This document shows positions 48,380 to 60,979 of a stretch of DNA of 64,000 bases, piece after piece. The position numbers and the translations under genes are program-made. The notes beneath the pieces were generated by a model. That model saw only the letters and a program-made list of their open reading frames with translations. It did no database searches and was not told where the DNA came from. The stretch comes from Loxodes magnus (Eukaryota; Ciliophora; Karyorelictea; Loxodida; Loxodidae). Within the stretch, counting starts at the first letter, position 1. Each line of letters opens with the position of its first letter. The stretch covers positions 930,001 through 994,000 of the forward strand of contig CAMPDV010000007.1 in the NCBI GenBank assembly GCA_946699065.1, in the 5' to 3' direction.

Positions 48380-49861
48380 ATGAAGAAGTGTAATTATGGT
48401 TAGAAACGAGTTCGTAAGAAAATTAGAGATATATCTTATTTAAATGAAAAATAGAAAAAGATATAAATGAAAAGTTTATTATAAAGAAAGGAACTATTAC
48501 TTGCAATTATCTAGTATCATAATATAAATTAATAGCAACAGAAAGATATTTAGTTAAAAACTAAATATACAACTTTTAGATATAAATTATTAAATTAAAA
48601 TATTATATTTGCTTAAGAGCTTGTAAATGCAAGTATAAATTAACTATAAAAAAGTATATCATTTTAAAGATGGATCAACGAAGTAGACCTTCTTCGATGT
48701 GCGGAAATACAAGAGTATCAAGTTATTTAGGAATTATGTAATATACAGGGTGATTAAGTGCTTTGATTAAGATTTAAAATTCAATCTAAGTGAAAAAGAC
48801 GTTTACTATTTAAAGTGAATTTGCATTAGGAGATAAGCTTAAAATGAAGAAACAAATATGGAATTAATTAGAGCGCTATTGTAATCAACGCAATGAAGAT
48901 TTAATTGATATAGGAAATTAACTTTGATTTCTTCTAGTTGGAAGCAGAATACAGTAAAAAATTTGAGAAAAAAATAGATTTAAATAATTGCTAATATTTT
49001 AACTATGACATAGACTTTTGAGACTAAAGAAAGGACGAAGAATTAATCATACATTAAATCATGTTAGAATAGATTTGGCATGAAGTTTTGATTAGAGATC
49101 GACGTGAATGTTTTTTAATTTTAGAAGATAATTAAAAGAATTGAGTCATACTAAATTGGTAATAAATACAATCTTAATTTTTAAACTTTTGAATCTAAAA
49201 ATATAATAAAATATAAAAAGAATTAGCAATATGTAACTTTGTTCATACTAATGAGAAAATAAAACTAAAATCTGACCAAATTAATGAAAAATTTTTTTTT
49301 GCAAGATTAGACTTGAATTTAAAATCTAATGAACGATAATAATCTCCTATTAATTTATGTTCCAATATAACATTAATACTGATCATAGAGAAAATCTCTG
49401 TAGGTAAAAAAGAAAAAGCAATCAAGTGTTTTAACTCATTATTAAAATCTAGAATAAAAAGTTATTTGCCTAAAATTAAAACTTAAATATCTTAGAAATT
49501 TAGGTACAAATGACAGAGTTATAACACTTTAAAAAAATTAAGACAAAATTTATTTATATCTTCATGGCAGAAATGACAAGAAGTTATATAGGAAGAAAAA
49601 AATAACTCAAGCATTTTATCTAAAATGCAAGTTTTAACTTTACTTGACTTTATCATTTAAATCTCTCTTAGAAAATGTAAGAAGATAAACGTGGTGGATT
49701 ATTTAAGATAAAGAAACTTCTAACTGCTTTAATTTATTTATTGTAAAACATTAAAACTTCCTATTTTTAATTAAAACATTTAAATTTTTTTCATGTCTTA
49801 AAATAAAAGCTACAGTTATACTGAATATAATAAAGTCATAATGTAAATAGTAGAAATATGA
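48380..49861 (+). CDS. Unrecognised protein of about 490 residues
   Basis: One frame stays open from ATG 48380 to TGA 49859-49861. It begins MKKCNYGQKRVRKKIRDISY, a basic head; then FAQELVNASINQLQKSISFQ, RWINEVDLLRCAEIQEYQVI, LEAEYSKKFEKKIDLNNC, FWDQRKDEELIIHQIMLEQI and, near the end, KMQVLTLLDFIIQISLRKCK. It reads as a mostly helical, Gln/Lys/Glu-rich protein with many Trp, most of them TGA-coded, and no domain I can name. Between about 48760 and 48900 another frame also looks protein-like (NLSEKDVYYLKW), so a mini-intron or frame slip there is possible. The last 45 codons are AT-rich, and the real stop may lie earlier. No operon-like neighbours. Confidence 0.5.
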
Positions 49862-49864
49862 TAT

Positions 49865-52115
49865 TTTTCTTTAAGAATGTTAACTGAGTACTAATAAATT
49901 AAATAAATTAAAATTATCATTAGTTAGTGAAGATAAGATACTATAAAATATTTTATTTACCCTTTTAATAAATTTTATTTATGATATTAATGAGAAATAA
50001 AAATAGGAATAGCAAGCTTAATCATAAAATAAAAATTGCAAAATACAATAAAATTATATAAATAGCATTATGTATAATACTTACATCTTTATAAAATAGA
50101 AATCTGAAGACAAAGCACTTTATAACTAATAAAATTATTAATTGAAGCAGTTTCTATCTAGAATTCTATGTTCTATTTATGTGAAAGTTACAAGATTATT
50201 AATTTTTTTTGATTTTTTGATTTTTATTATTTATAATTTATTAAAAGTTCTCTTCTAGAAGTTGTTGAAGAAGATTGAATAATTCTCTTTAAATAATTTG
50301 TGTGACTTTAGTAAATAACACAATATTTAATAACTTGAGTTAAGTAATTTAAAATAAAATTTTTAATAGTTCTCTAACTCGTTTAAAGTTACTCTAACTA
50401 TCTATGAATTATACTTTTTTAAAATAAGATAATTTTGAATAATACGAACATAATTTATCTTTTATTTAATTTTAAATTCATTTTCATCCATTTATCAGTT
50501 GCTTTGATCCTGTGTTATAACTTAATCTAATGATTTAATTAAAATATAAAATATCTCCTTTCTTTATTTAACTTTGTTAAATTACTTATTAATTATAGCT
50601 TTAATTTTAATGCTAGAATTCTTCTTTTTTAATTATTCACTACTTAGTTAGTCTGTCTGTTTATTTTATTAGTTTTCACTACTAATAAGTAAGGATTAAA
50701 GTAAGCTAGTATCCTTCTTATAACTATTTAAATTTTGTTAATCATTAATTTATTCCTAAAATATTTAAAAATTAAATCTCTAGGTCTTCTTCGTAAATTT
50801 TGGCCTTTGTGATAATGCCAAAATACCTTAAAGTTTGGCTTAAAAAATAGATAATATTTATATTAGATTGTAAAAGCAGATACAACTCTAACTTAAAAAT
50901 CCTTTTTATATATTAATTACCTCTACTATAAATACTTTATTCTTGCTAAGGTTTATATAATTTGATTTGCTCTATTTATAATATAGATAATCTGTATTAT
51001 ATTTTATAGCTATTTAATAATATTGTCTCTTAATATTTTATAAATAATTAGAATATTTTTAAATTAGGCCTAAGTTTTGAACTTATAAATCCAGAAAAAT
51101 TAAATTAAATCTAAATTAGAAAATTAAATCTATTTGTGCTTAATTCTATTAGATATTCTAAAGCTCAGAGCATATTTTTGATATCTATCTTTACTATTTA
51201 AAGCCAGCATCTTTACGTTTTCTAGTTATACATAATTCTATTGAAAAAGAAATAGAAACTAGCTGTATTTAGGATATTATTTTACATATCAAATTATTTA
51301 AATCTTTAGTATAATAATATAAGAATTAAGCATTTTAATACTTCTGTATCTAGTAAATTAATTAGATATATTTATCTTTATTATCTAGCTCTACTAAATA
51401 AGCTACTCTTTATTATATTCCTATAGATCTGCTTATGCAAATTATCTCTCTTTATTTAATAAATATAAGCTATTATATTAAAATAGCTAAAAGTTTATAA
51501 GAAACAGTTTGAGATTGCAAGTTTTAGAGAAATTAAATAGAAGTTTCCTCTATCTTAGTAAAGCAATGATAGTTTATTATAATAAGCATTATCAAATTTT
51601 TGATGTTTATTCCTTAATAAAAAAATAAAGGATTAGCTGACTGAAAATACTCTACATAGTTAAAAGCGTAAAAAATAATTCAAAATAGAAAGTAACTTAA
51701 AATAGAAATTTATTAAATGAAAAGCTTGAGGAATAATATTAAGTTTGATTAATAAGTTGTAAGAATAGATTAAAGTAACAATGAAAAGCTTATTAAAAGT
51801 ATTTTAAATGAAGATTCATTATATTTATAAAGAGACTCTAGTACTTTTTAATAATTAACTTTTATTAAGCACTCTTCTTTTTTATAGCCCAGCTTTATTA
51901 TGGTGATTTATCTTCTAGAGGGATCTAAATAAAATAACGAAGAAATTTATAAATTTAATTGGTTTCTCCAAATAGATAAAGGAATAAGTCTAATTTGAAT
52001 GTTTGCTGGGTAAAAGTATTTAATTATATAAGCTTATTTTTAAATTTATTCTGAAAGATACTTAATAGCATTCTTTAATATATAAGCTTTAATTAATTAT
52101 TTGATAATTTAGTTA
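49865..52115. other. AT-rich intergenic DNA
   Basis: About 2.2 kb without a gene-like frame I can support. A few better-composed patches near 50780-50830 and 51170-51240 do not extend. Confidence 0.45.
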
Positions 52116-52117
52116 AA

Positions 52118-55100
52118 ATGGCTTTTGAGAAAAGCTTCTAAAGAAAAATTTAAGTTACTTAATTATTTTGCAGATACTGATCAATATAAAAAGAAATTCT
52201 AATAATCTGAATAATATTTGAACAAATGGCTTTAGCTTAATCAGCTTGCTCGTAATTTGATTCCCTCTGTGATAAATGTGATGATACTAAATGTCTATAA
52301 TGTGTAAATAATTTCCTAATTTCTAATGGTTAGTGCATTCGAAAATGTGATTAAGGCTATTAAGATTGAAATGGTGATGATATTTGTTAATTATGCTCGT
52401 CAAAGATTAGTAAATGTTTGGATTGCAATCAAGAAACATAAGAGTGCACAAAATGTTAGGATGGGCATTGATTTGATAGTGAATAGAATATTTGCATAGA
52501 ATGTAAATATTTTGATTAGAATTGCATAAAATGTTCTAATTCAACATGTCTATAATGTAGCAGTTCTTGATTGCTGTAAGATAATTAATGTGTAGGAAGA
52601 TGCTCTGGTCAAAACTAAGATTATGATAACGATTATGTCTGCTAGCCTTGCACATTTTACTTCTATAGCTGCGAAATATGCAATTAGTGAAAACAAAGAT
52701 GTGATAAATGCGACAATAGTTCTATATGAGATAACCAGATATAAGATTGTGTTGATAAAAGTTGCTATAGTTTAGATGCTAATTGTATTGCTTGCAATTT
52801 AGATGAAAAATTATGCCATAAATGCTAGAGTTAATATAAGATGCAATAGAATACATGTGTTTAGTCTTGTAGTTGGGACTATTAAGATTATAATAATGAT
52901 AATGTCTGTTAATTATGTGAGGATTTTATTCCAGATTGCCAAGAATGCGATCTATATTAGCAATGTATTAAATGCAACTAGAATATGTATTTATTTAATT
53001 TAACCTGCTTAAGTTTATGTCCTTAAGGCTATTAAAACCATTTAAAAGATTTTATTTGTAGACCTTGCGAAGATTCAATTTCTAATTGTGATCTTTGCTA
53101 TTTGAATGCTAAAATATGCACATAATGTGGAAATTCCTATTTTGTAAATTAAGAAGGTTTTTGCTCCAGTTGTAATGAAATTGAAGCTAACTGTTCAAGT
53201 TGTACTAACGATAAAATTTGCTAGACATGCTATCAACCTTTTAAACTTCAGGAGCATTAATGCGTTCTTTAATGTGATTCTTAATATTAAAACTGAAACA
53301 ATAACTAAATATGTGAAAGATGCAGTTCAAGTATTCCTAACTGTTTAGAATGCAATTCAAGTATAAGAGAATGTTCTAAATGTGAGAATTCTTATTATAT
53401 AAATGAAAATTAAACTTGCAGTCATTGTTCTCAAGTCCAAAATTGCACTGATTGTGATTATTTTAAAAGTTGCTAACTATGCGAAGATGGGTATGTTAGA
53501 GAAGATCTAGAGTGTAAAAAGTGCACTTATCTGTTTCCTTACTGCATAGATTGTTCTTTATAAGAGTGCTTTAAGTGTGAAGTTTAGTTTGATTCTAATA
53601 GCTATTGCTATTAAAATTGCTTGAAAAATTACAATGAATCAAATGCTTGCCAGTATTGCTATTAAGAGTTTTATGGATGTCAAAATTGTTCTTCTTAAAG
53701 TTTAGTATGTTATGATAGACAAGATTCAAATGAAAAAGATTTTAACCCTCAAGAGGCTTTCTAAAATGATAAAGATAATATAAAACTTTCAGTTGATGTT
53801 TTTAACATTCTACAAGAAATCAGCTTTGCACTCTCGCTTGGAATATGAATAATTTTTGGTGGTAAAACTTAGGGATTTTCAATGTTATGGCATATTTATT
53901 TTTTGGAAGAACTTTTGCTATTAAACGGAATGTTGCACATAGATAAGCCTATAAATCTAAAATATTTTTACAAAGTTTCTCTTGACTTCTACTTTCTAAA
54001 CTACGGCTTTGGTTTAAAGCACAGTTTTGAAATTAATGACGAACGCGTGCAAGTAACAAAAGGCTATTTATAATTGTATAATTACGAAACCTGCTTGATA
54101 ATACCTAACATTATTGCCTATCTGTTAAAGCTGTTAATATTGTCTCTGCTTTTCTTTGTGCTATATTTTTTCAAGAATTGCAAGGGTGAACAAAATTTAG
54201 GCTACAGATTTTATTTAACATTTTTATACTCCAATTGAATTAAGCTAATTCTATTTGGATTTGCAAATATATGAATCAGCATTTTTCTTTCATTGGATTA
54301 GTTTCAGTGTTACGATGCTTATACATGCATTAACTTATCTACTTCTTTATTATTGATAGTAAGCTTTTACTTTAGATTTTCCTAGTGGCAATCTAAATTT
54401 TGATTGCATATAAAGTCTGAAAATATTATTGGCTAAGTTAGGAGGTTTTTAAGAGATCTTTGCCTCTCAAATTTATAGAATAGTTAGATTTAAGGAGAAT
54501 GAAAGAAAAATAAGAATTAAAGAAAAAATGGGAAGCAGTGTTTGTAGGGATTTAGTATGAGAAGAGATTTATACAGGCTTTATTCTATATACTTTTCTTT
54601 ATTAGAAGAATATGAATTTCATTCACTCTCATTATCCTATACACTGTTCCTAACCTTTAAGTAGGCTTTTTTGTGCTAATCACAGCTCTATAATTATTTT
54701 ACCTCGTTTTTTTCCCCCCTTTCAAATAAAAAAAAGACTTGATTCTGAATTTAGTAAATGAGATGTTCATAATAGCAGTGTATCTAACAAACTTTGCTCT
54801 AAAGACTATTTACGAAGATACTCCAATAAATTAGGAGAAGTTCTATAATACTGGATTGGGAGTGATTATATTAACAAGTATCATACGTTACTTTGATGTA
54901 GTTGTCAGCTACTTTGCTATTTTATATTGCTTTTATTATAAATTTTAAAAGTCTAAGCAAAAGTAAGACTTGCCTAATACTACAAATGTTGCGGGAACAT
55001 AAAGACAAAATATTAAAGTTTATCCGTAAGATAAATAATTAAATCAATCGCTAGAATCTACTTTTAATGCAACCCATAACAATCAAGGAGATGCTTTATA

Positions 55101-55635
55101 GATTTAAGATTTAGATTGAAATTAAAGTTAGAGAAATAAGGTTAAAGACAAAGATTCTTATCTATTCTAAATAGGAGTATTTCCTACTACTGAAAGAAAA
55201 ATAGGAGATAAATATGTTAAGTATATTGGAAAATTTTCAAATTATATCAAGCCAGTTCCTTAAATAATACAAATGGACTAGCAAGATTTAAAAATTTCGT
55301 AAAAAAAATGAGATTCTAAACATAATGTGAGAGGCAAAAATATTAATGTATTTAATAAGAATGATTAGTGATTATGGATAAAAGATATTGACCTAATAAT
55401 ATCTAAATTATAAGCTAATCCTGATTATATCGAGTTAGAATTAGATAAGCTTTAAGCTGAGATTAATAAAATTGTTAAACCGAAACATCGAGAAATGTTT
55501 AATCCTAGTTAATGAACTATTAAGAATTTAATTTTGGAATTTTTTAGTAATTTAAAGAGAACTAAATCAAGAAAACTAGTAAAGAAAGCTAAAAAGTAAT
55601 TTTTAGACATGTTCAGTCTACGCTTCGTTAAATGA
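52118..55635 (+). CDS. Large cysteine-rich (furin-like repeat) multi-pass membrane protein
   Basis: 1166 residues after removal of a 17-nt intron; ATG 52118, TGA 55633-55635. N-terminal signal/anchor (EILIIWIIFEQMALAQS), then about 520 residues of CXXC-type repeats (CDKCDDTKCLQC, CIECKYFDQNCIKCSNSTC, CERCSSSIPNCLECNSSI), like the furin-like/growth-factor-receptor Cys-rich repeats of many ciliate surface proteins. From about residue 663, roughly seven hydrophobic helices follow (YLLKLLILSLLFFVLYFF, LILFGFANIWISIFL, LLLIIFLVAIQILIAY across the splice site, ALFYILFFI, GFFVLITALQLFYLVFF, MFIIAVYLTNFALKTIY, VVSYFAILYCFYY), and then a hydrophilic cytoplasmic tail of about 200 residues. Topology suggests extracellular Cys-rich head, membrane bundle and cytosolic tail; a surface sensor or adhesion role is inferred. 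Many Trp are TGA-coded, including inside the Cys-rich part. Confidence 0.85.
54359..54375 (+). other. 17-nt spliceosomal mini-intron, phase 0
   Basis: GTAAGCTTTTACTTTAG. The exon before is exactly 747 codons and the exon after reads on to the TGA at 55635. Without removal the downstream frame loses four membrane helices. Splicing joins LLLI to IFLVAIQILIAY, completing a hydrophobic helix. GTAAG donor and TTTAG acceptor are canonical. Confidence 0.8.
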
Positions 55636-55646
55636 TAAAGACTATT

Positions 55647-56049
55647 TCAAATTTTTAATTTTTAAGTATTTAATAAAATATATAATTAGAAAATGGATCT
55701 TTTATAGTTATTTTTCCTGTAGTGGTCAATTAATTTCTGATATTGCAAATCTAGAATTATTTAAGAGTAATCCTTTAATTTTCAGATTCATAAATTTCTC
55801 TTCTATAAAAGAGTCCAAAGTGTGTAGTGATGTATATCTAAGTAATTAATTTTCCTTAAATTATTTTCATATTTATAAGTCAACTTATTCGCTAAAACGT
55901 TAAGTTTGTTATACTGCTTTACAGCCTTTTCAAAATTCTTAATAATCTACCAATAACTTGCAACTACCTCACTGAAGAAAAAATTCGAATCTTAGATTTT
56001 TTTTTTCTAAGTTTCAATCAATTTGAAATTCCTAATTTTGGTTCTGCAT
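55647..56049 (-). CDS. Small unknown protein, 128 residues, with a 16-nt intron
   Basis: Minus strand, ATG 56049, TGA 55649-55647. It begins MQNQNQEFQIDWNLEKKNLR and, after removal of the 16-nt intron, continues HYWQIIKNFEKAVKQYNKLN, ANKLTYKYENNLRKINYLD, YTLWTLLQKRNLWIWKLKD. 403 nt minus 16 is exactly 129 codons including the stop, which supports both intron and ends. Basic, helical, Trp- and Tyr-rich (Trp mostly TGA-coded). No family recognised. It converges on the Cys-rich gene with 11 nt between the two stop codons. Confidence 0.6.
55957..55972 (-). other. 16-nt spliceosomal mini-intron
   Basis: Minus-strand GTGAGGTAGTTGCAAG. Removal joins FEFFLH to YWQIIKNFEKAV and makes the gene length a multiple of three. 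GTGAG donor, AAG acceptor. Confidence 0.6.
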
Positions 56050-56775
56050 AAATTATACTAAAATATAGTAGATTTATAATTATTGCTAGTGTAATAGAAG
56101 TATCTATAAATTAAATAAATAATTAAAAACTTAAGAAAAAATATATAAAAACCCTTTCCAATATAATTTATTTATTTACTTCTCTATTATTCAATTTTCC
56201 CTTATATTGAGTTTATATATTGATAATAAACGTTTAAAAATGAAAGAAATATAAAAATTATAAGCTCATAGTTGGGACTAAAAAGACAATATATAATTAA
56301 TAAATAAATATTCCTATAAGCATAATAAAATTAGCGTTTAAATGAAGTTATTAATAATTTTTCTTCTAAAGAAGTTTTAGCTTAATAACTAGCTTATATT
56401 TAAACAAATAGCTTTTTATTCTTATGTTAAATATAAGCTTATAATACTTAATATTTTTAAATGCTATATGTCTTCATTAATTATTATAGTGCTTATGTTT
56501 ATTTTAAAATTTAGATATATGCATCAAAATATTTTGCTTCTTTTTGAGAAAGAACAGCATAAATTTATTTCTTTGCTAAGTGATTTTAAATTGAAGACTC
56601 TTGCATAAGTAAAGTATTTCTTTATTTTATTACGTTTAATTTATCAAATTATATAAAGCATTAAGTCAAACTCATTATAATTAAATGCTTAAATCAACTA
56701 GCTTTAGTCTTCCGGTATTTCCTTATTTATATTATGCTTTAAAACCTCATTTTGATTAGTAGACTCTGGTTATTC
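56050..56775. other. AT-rich intergenic DNA
   Basis: Shared upstream region of two divergent small genes (55647 minus, 56781 plus). Nothing else supported. Confidence 0.45.
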
Positions 56776-56780
56776 ACTAT

Positions 56781-57405
56781 ATGAAGCTTAATTAGACTTA
56801 TATTTATAAATTTAACGTTGATCTGACGTCTGAAACACGAAACATGAGGAATTAAAATTGAAAGGTTAATTGTTAATGCAAAAGAATAAGGTCCAAAATT
56901 CAGAAAAATGAAAGGAGGACATAAATAGTCACGCTTTATTTTGGAAATTTCTTAGTCCTAGTCCGAATAAAAGTAAAAGAGAAACTTAGGAGTAAAAAGA
57001 AAAAAATGAAGAATTTTTTCAAATTTCAAAGAAGATTTAAATAATTAAGTTAGGACTCCTTTTGGATCAGGATTGACGTGGCTCAGAGTAAAATTCAATG
57101 GAAATTTAGTAGTTAGTTGCATACTAAACTAAGATAATTCATTAATGATGGAAATTGCTGTAAAAAAATATATCCTTATCACCATGATAGATCTATGGGA
57201 TTACTCCTATTATCTCAAATTCTAAGATTGAAAAGTTGATTACGTAAAAATATTCTGAAATATTTTTAATTAGGATAAAGTTGATGAGTTCTGCCTCAAG
57301 TCAATTCACTATGAAGAATTATACTAAATGCAAGAACCTTCAAAATTATAATAGGAACATAAAAATTTTAGCAAGATAAGCTACTAGTGTTTAAATATAA
57401 TATGA
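56781..57405 (+). CDS. Small unknown protein, start region uncertain
   Basis: The solid part is in one frame from about 56840 to TGA 57403-57405: GIKIERLIVNAKEQGPKFRK, KMKGGHKQSRFILEISQSQS, VRTPFGSGLTWLRVKFNGNL, SLMMEIAVKKYILITMIDLW, DKVDEFCLKSIHYEELYQMQ. An internal ATG at 56908 gives 165 residues. Upstream, ATG 56781 (MKLNQTYIYKFNVDLTSETR) is in a different frame and would need a mini-intron or slip of length 1 modulo 3; I could not fix its borders. No domain recognised. The region after RKMKGG has a mix of strands and charged residues typical of a globular protein. Confidence 0.5.
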
Positions 57406-57409
57406 TTAT

Positions 57410-57955
57410 CAAAATGATATACTATATCTAAATTATAAAGCTAAAGCATAAATATTTTATACTATCTACTTTTTGAACTTTGTATTTAGCTTAACCATCT
57501 GCTATAAGAATTATTTATTTTTATATCATATTATTTTATTATGCTATGGAACTAAATAAACTAATCTAGTAGATTATCTTTGAATTAAATTAATTGAAAG
57601 TGTGTTTAATAGTTTCTTTCTTATTCCTTTATAAGACTAAACTTATACTTATAAAATTACAAAAGCATTAGGATTACAAATCTATAAATTATTTTTCATT
57701 CTTAATTCTAACTTAAATTAATTAGATTAAGATTAAGGCTTCTTTTCGTTGATTGTTCATTTAATTTAAAGCCTAGAAATTAATTGAATCATAATAGCTT
57801 TGGTATTTCTAGCCAGATAAGCAAAGGGAAAAATAGTATATTAGAGTAGAGGTTCTTGACTTATAGCTAAAGTAGTAATAGATATGCTATAAATAATCTA
57901 TATTATTAAAGAATATCTTTATTAATAAATATTTGATTTGCTAAATAGAAGGTAA
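57410..57955. other. AT-rich intergenic DNA
   Basis: Holds the upstream region of the gene at 57958. No motif recognised. Confidence 0.45.
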
Positions 57956-57957
57956 TT

Positions 57958-59475
57958 ATGTCAAAGCCATCAAGTTTAAAATCGGATCTTCATGAATATA
58001 GCAAGCAAAGTACTTAAAAATAAACTTCTTAAGAGAACATTAACTGTACGCCTTAAAATGAGTCGGTTGAAGTGCCTAAAAAGAAAAAGCTTAAATTAAG
58101 AAAGAAAGTTTTGTCTCCTACTCCTAACATCGAGGCTCTAGTAAGTCCGAAAAGATAAGTTATTCTAGCCAAAAAGTTCGAACAAATTTCTAGTCCTTTT
58201 AATCCGATACCAGGTACTTTATATGCTGATTTTATACTAGAATCTATGCCTAAATAACATATGGGGTAATTTTTGAGTCTCGAATAAAATATTCTTTTAT
58301 CTGATAATCTGCCAGATTATGGTTTTCGCCCAATGACTACAGGTAGTATAAAAAGCTAAACAGGAAACAATAATATGTCGATAGGACCGAGATATGATAA
58401 CTAAAACAAAATAATACCAAGATCAATAGTTGGTGACCCAAAAACTTACAATAAGAAGCTTTAAGAGTTTTAAAAAGAAATGCTAGTAAGAGAAAATTCG
58501 CAAAAAAAGAACGAAAAGGTAGAAAAGCCTACGAAAAGGACTATGTTATGGATTACATCATAAATATTGAAAAGTCCAAAAAAGCATAATAGCGTTATTA
58601 TCACCGAAAAGCTTTAAAAGTTAAAATAGACATAGGAATAAGAAAAAAAGAAGTAAGAGAAATATTTAAAAACTCTACCAACGTCTGTATAGATAACTGA
58701 AAAAAGCCAAGAAAAAAAACTACAAAATTTTTTTGAAACTAATAGATATTGAGATAGAATTGGAAATACACTAGCTAATAAGACTTCTAAGCTAAAACAA
58801 GAGCTTGTTTTTAACAGATCTTAGATGTTTAGAGAAAAGAAAGAAACTAATGACTTTTTAGAAAAATGCAATACAATAGGAGAACAGATTGGAAAACATT
58901 CTTTTTGAAAAATAGATTTGAGGTCTGGAGAACGATATCAAGCAAAAATTCATAAAAGTCCGAGATAAATTTCTTATTTAATGAGACCGAATAGTGCAGC
59001 TTTATTGGTAAGAGGTGGCACTAAGCCAAATTCTCCTGCAGAAATTATTAGAAAGCCAGAAACTCCTATGACTGAAATGGAAAGTTTTCATGAGAGGTCA
59101 TTTCATTAAAATCCCTATTACCGTGATAAAATAGAATATTTAAAGTAAAAAAAACCTTTATTATAGAACTACATGAAGTCTGAAAACTGTAGAGATCTAT
59201 ATCTGTAAGGTAAAAGTCAATTAAACTTAGAGATTGAAGCCGTTAAAAACACGGGGAATGCAGTTATTGATCTAGATTTAGTTGATAAATTTTCACCCGA
59301 ATAGAAGAAGTAAATAATAAGAGATAAATTTGGTTCTTTAGTTAAAGAAAAGAAAGTAAATTAATTCCTTTTTGATGAGAATGAAAAATGTAAGGAACTT
59401 CTTGCAAAATTACCTTGCAAGGAAGAAACTTATAGCAATCATATTGAACCTTATGCCAAATGGAAATAATCCTGA
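57958..59475 (+). CDS. 505-residue unknown protein (RYWDRIGN / NRSQMFREKKE type)
   Basis: ATG 57958 to TGA 59473-59475, no break. Low-complexity basic N-terminus (VPKKKKLKLRKKVLSPTPN), SLEQNILLSDNLPDYGFRP, then a central charged region rich in Lys/Gln/Glu. The best conserved-looking block is NRYWDRIGNTLANKTSKLKQ, ELVFNRSQMFREKKETNDFL, IGEQIGKHSFWKIDLRSGER and SPAEIIRKPETP. The last third has an acidic/Lys mix ending YAKWKQS. No enzyme motif or membrane helix; it looks like a structural or cytoskeletal-type protein, but that is only an impression. A decayed relative lies in kinase unit 1 near 21290, which shows that the block EQIG-SFW-LRS-RY-KIH is the conserved core. Confidence 0.75.
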
Positions 59476-60975
59476 TGCCTAAACTTGTAAATCAATAATT
59501 ATATTAATTTATTTTTGACTAAATTATAAAATTTAATTTTTTCTGTGATAATTAATCAAAATAAATTCATTATTTTGATTCTTAAACCCCTATACACTCA
59601 ATTTCTTTATTGCAATTACTTTATATTATCTACAACTATCATAAATTATATTAACTAATATTTGATTATTTAAAAGGAGCTTATTTATGATGCACATGCA
59701 TTTAGTTAATTAAAATAATATTATAGTTTATATAGTTAGCATGATTCTTTGCTACTTATATAATGCTAATTTTAGATATTCTTTTATTTTAATTTCTCTT
59801 AATTATGAAAAGTTGCATTAAAGTTGAAGTTCTTCATCCTATCTCCATAGATAATTAATAAACTTTATTCTTTAATTTTTTATAGCAATGCATTTGGAAA
59901 ATATTCTTCAACAATTGACTTCTCATTCTTATAAATTTTAAACTAGTATTCTCTAATAAATTCTCTTATTTAGCAGTATTTCTATAATCTATTTTTGTTG
60001 TGCTTTATTGCAAATGCTTAGATATAAGTTTTGATAATAAATATAGTACTTTAATAAGTCAAATATGATATTATAATAATTCATCAATATAAGCTTTATT
60101 GCTTCAATAGCAAATTAACATCTAAAGTTTAGTACTATAAGCAATGCCAAGCGAATTAATATTAATGACTATCTCTTAGCCAGTTTCTGCTTAATATATT
60201 ACTCTTAACTTAACTGCTTAATAATTAGTTTGATCAGCTTATAACTTAAGTTTTGTGCACCAATATAAAGTTTATATTCCTTAAGGATAATTTTACTTCT
60301 TAAGAATGGAGGTTTAAATTAAGCTTGCTTCTAATAGCTTAATAATTTCTACTAAATTAACATTATTCATTTAATGCAGAAAATAGCCTAGATATCTAAA
60401 CCTATATGCTGCCTTATTATACCTTTGAACTACTCTTAAACTTATTAAATAGACACTTAATCTTTACTACTATTAGGTAGTTTAAAAATAGCTAGTTTCA
60501 TAAAAGCAGTACTGTAGCATTTCTATCTTTAATAAACTTTAGATCTATATGAAATAAGAAAGAAGTAGAGTGTTAGTTTTTGCCACTGCTAATAAATCTA
60601 TTAAAACTACCAATGCTTTCTGATACCAAGGAATTTAGCTTTCTAGCTTTTAAATCCTTCAATACTTTATAGTAAGAAGCAATGTTGAAAACTAGCTGTT
60701 TCCTTAAACTTAATGTATATTGTAGACAAGCTTGACATATCAAGCTTAAAGGTTATAGCAATAATTATATAAAATAAAAGGATACTAAGCTAAGCTTATT
60801 TTTCTATTTTAGCTTAAAAAGTTTAATTTAAGAAGCATGATTATATTAGTAGCATAAGATTAAAAGTTAGATGAATAGAAAAGATTAAATGTGATGCAAT
60901 TAAGGGATAAATTAAGAATAAGCAGATAAAGGGAACATTTAAAGTAACTATTCAAAGTCTTATTTGGAAAATAAT
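59476..60975. other. AT-rich intergenic DNA
   Basis: 1.5 kb without a supported gene. The patch 60180-60720 is slightly better composed, but no frame gives recognisable protein. Confidence 0.45.
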
Positions 60976-60979
60976 AAAA

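Noticed and set aside
49243-49656. Minus-strand frame with an F-box-like FLPTEIFSMIS stretch
   Set aside because: It overlaps the plus-strand gene 48380-49861, whose frame is open through the same interval with better composition and TGA-coded Trp. The minus frame has no LRR or other support and is a likely shadow.
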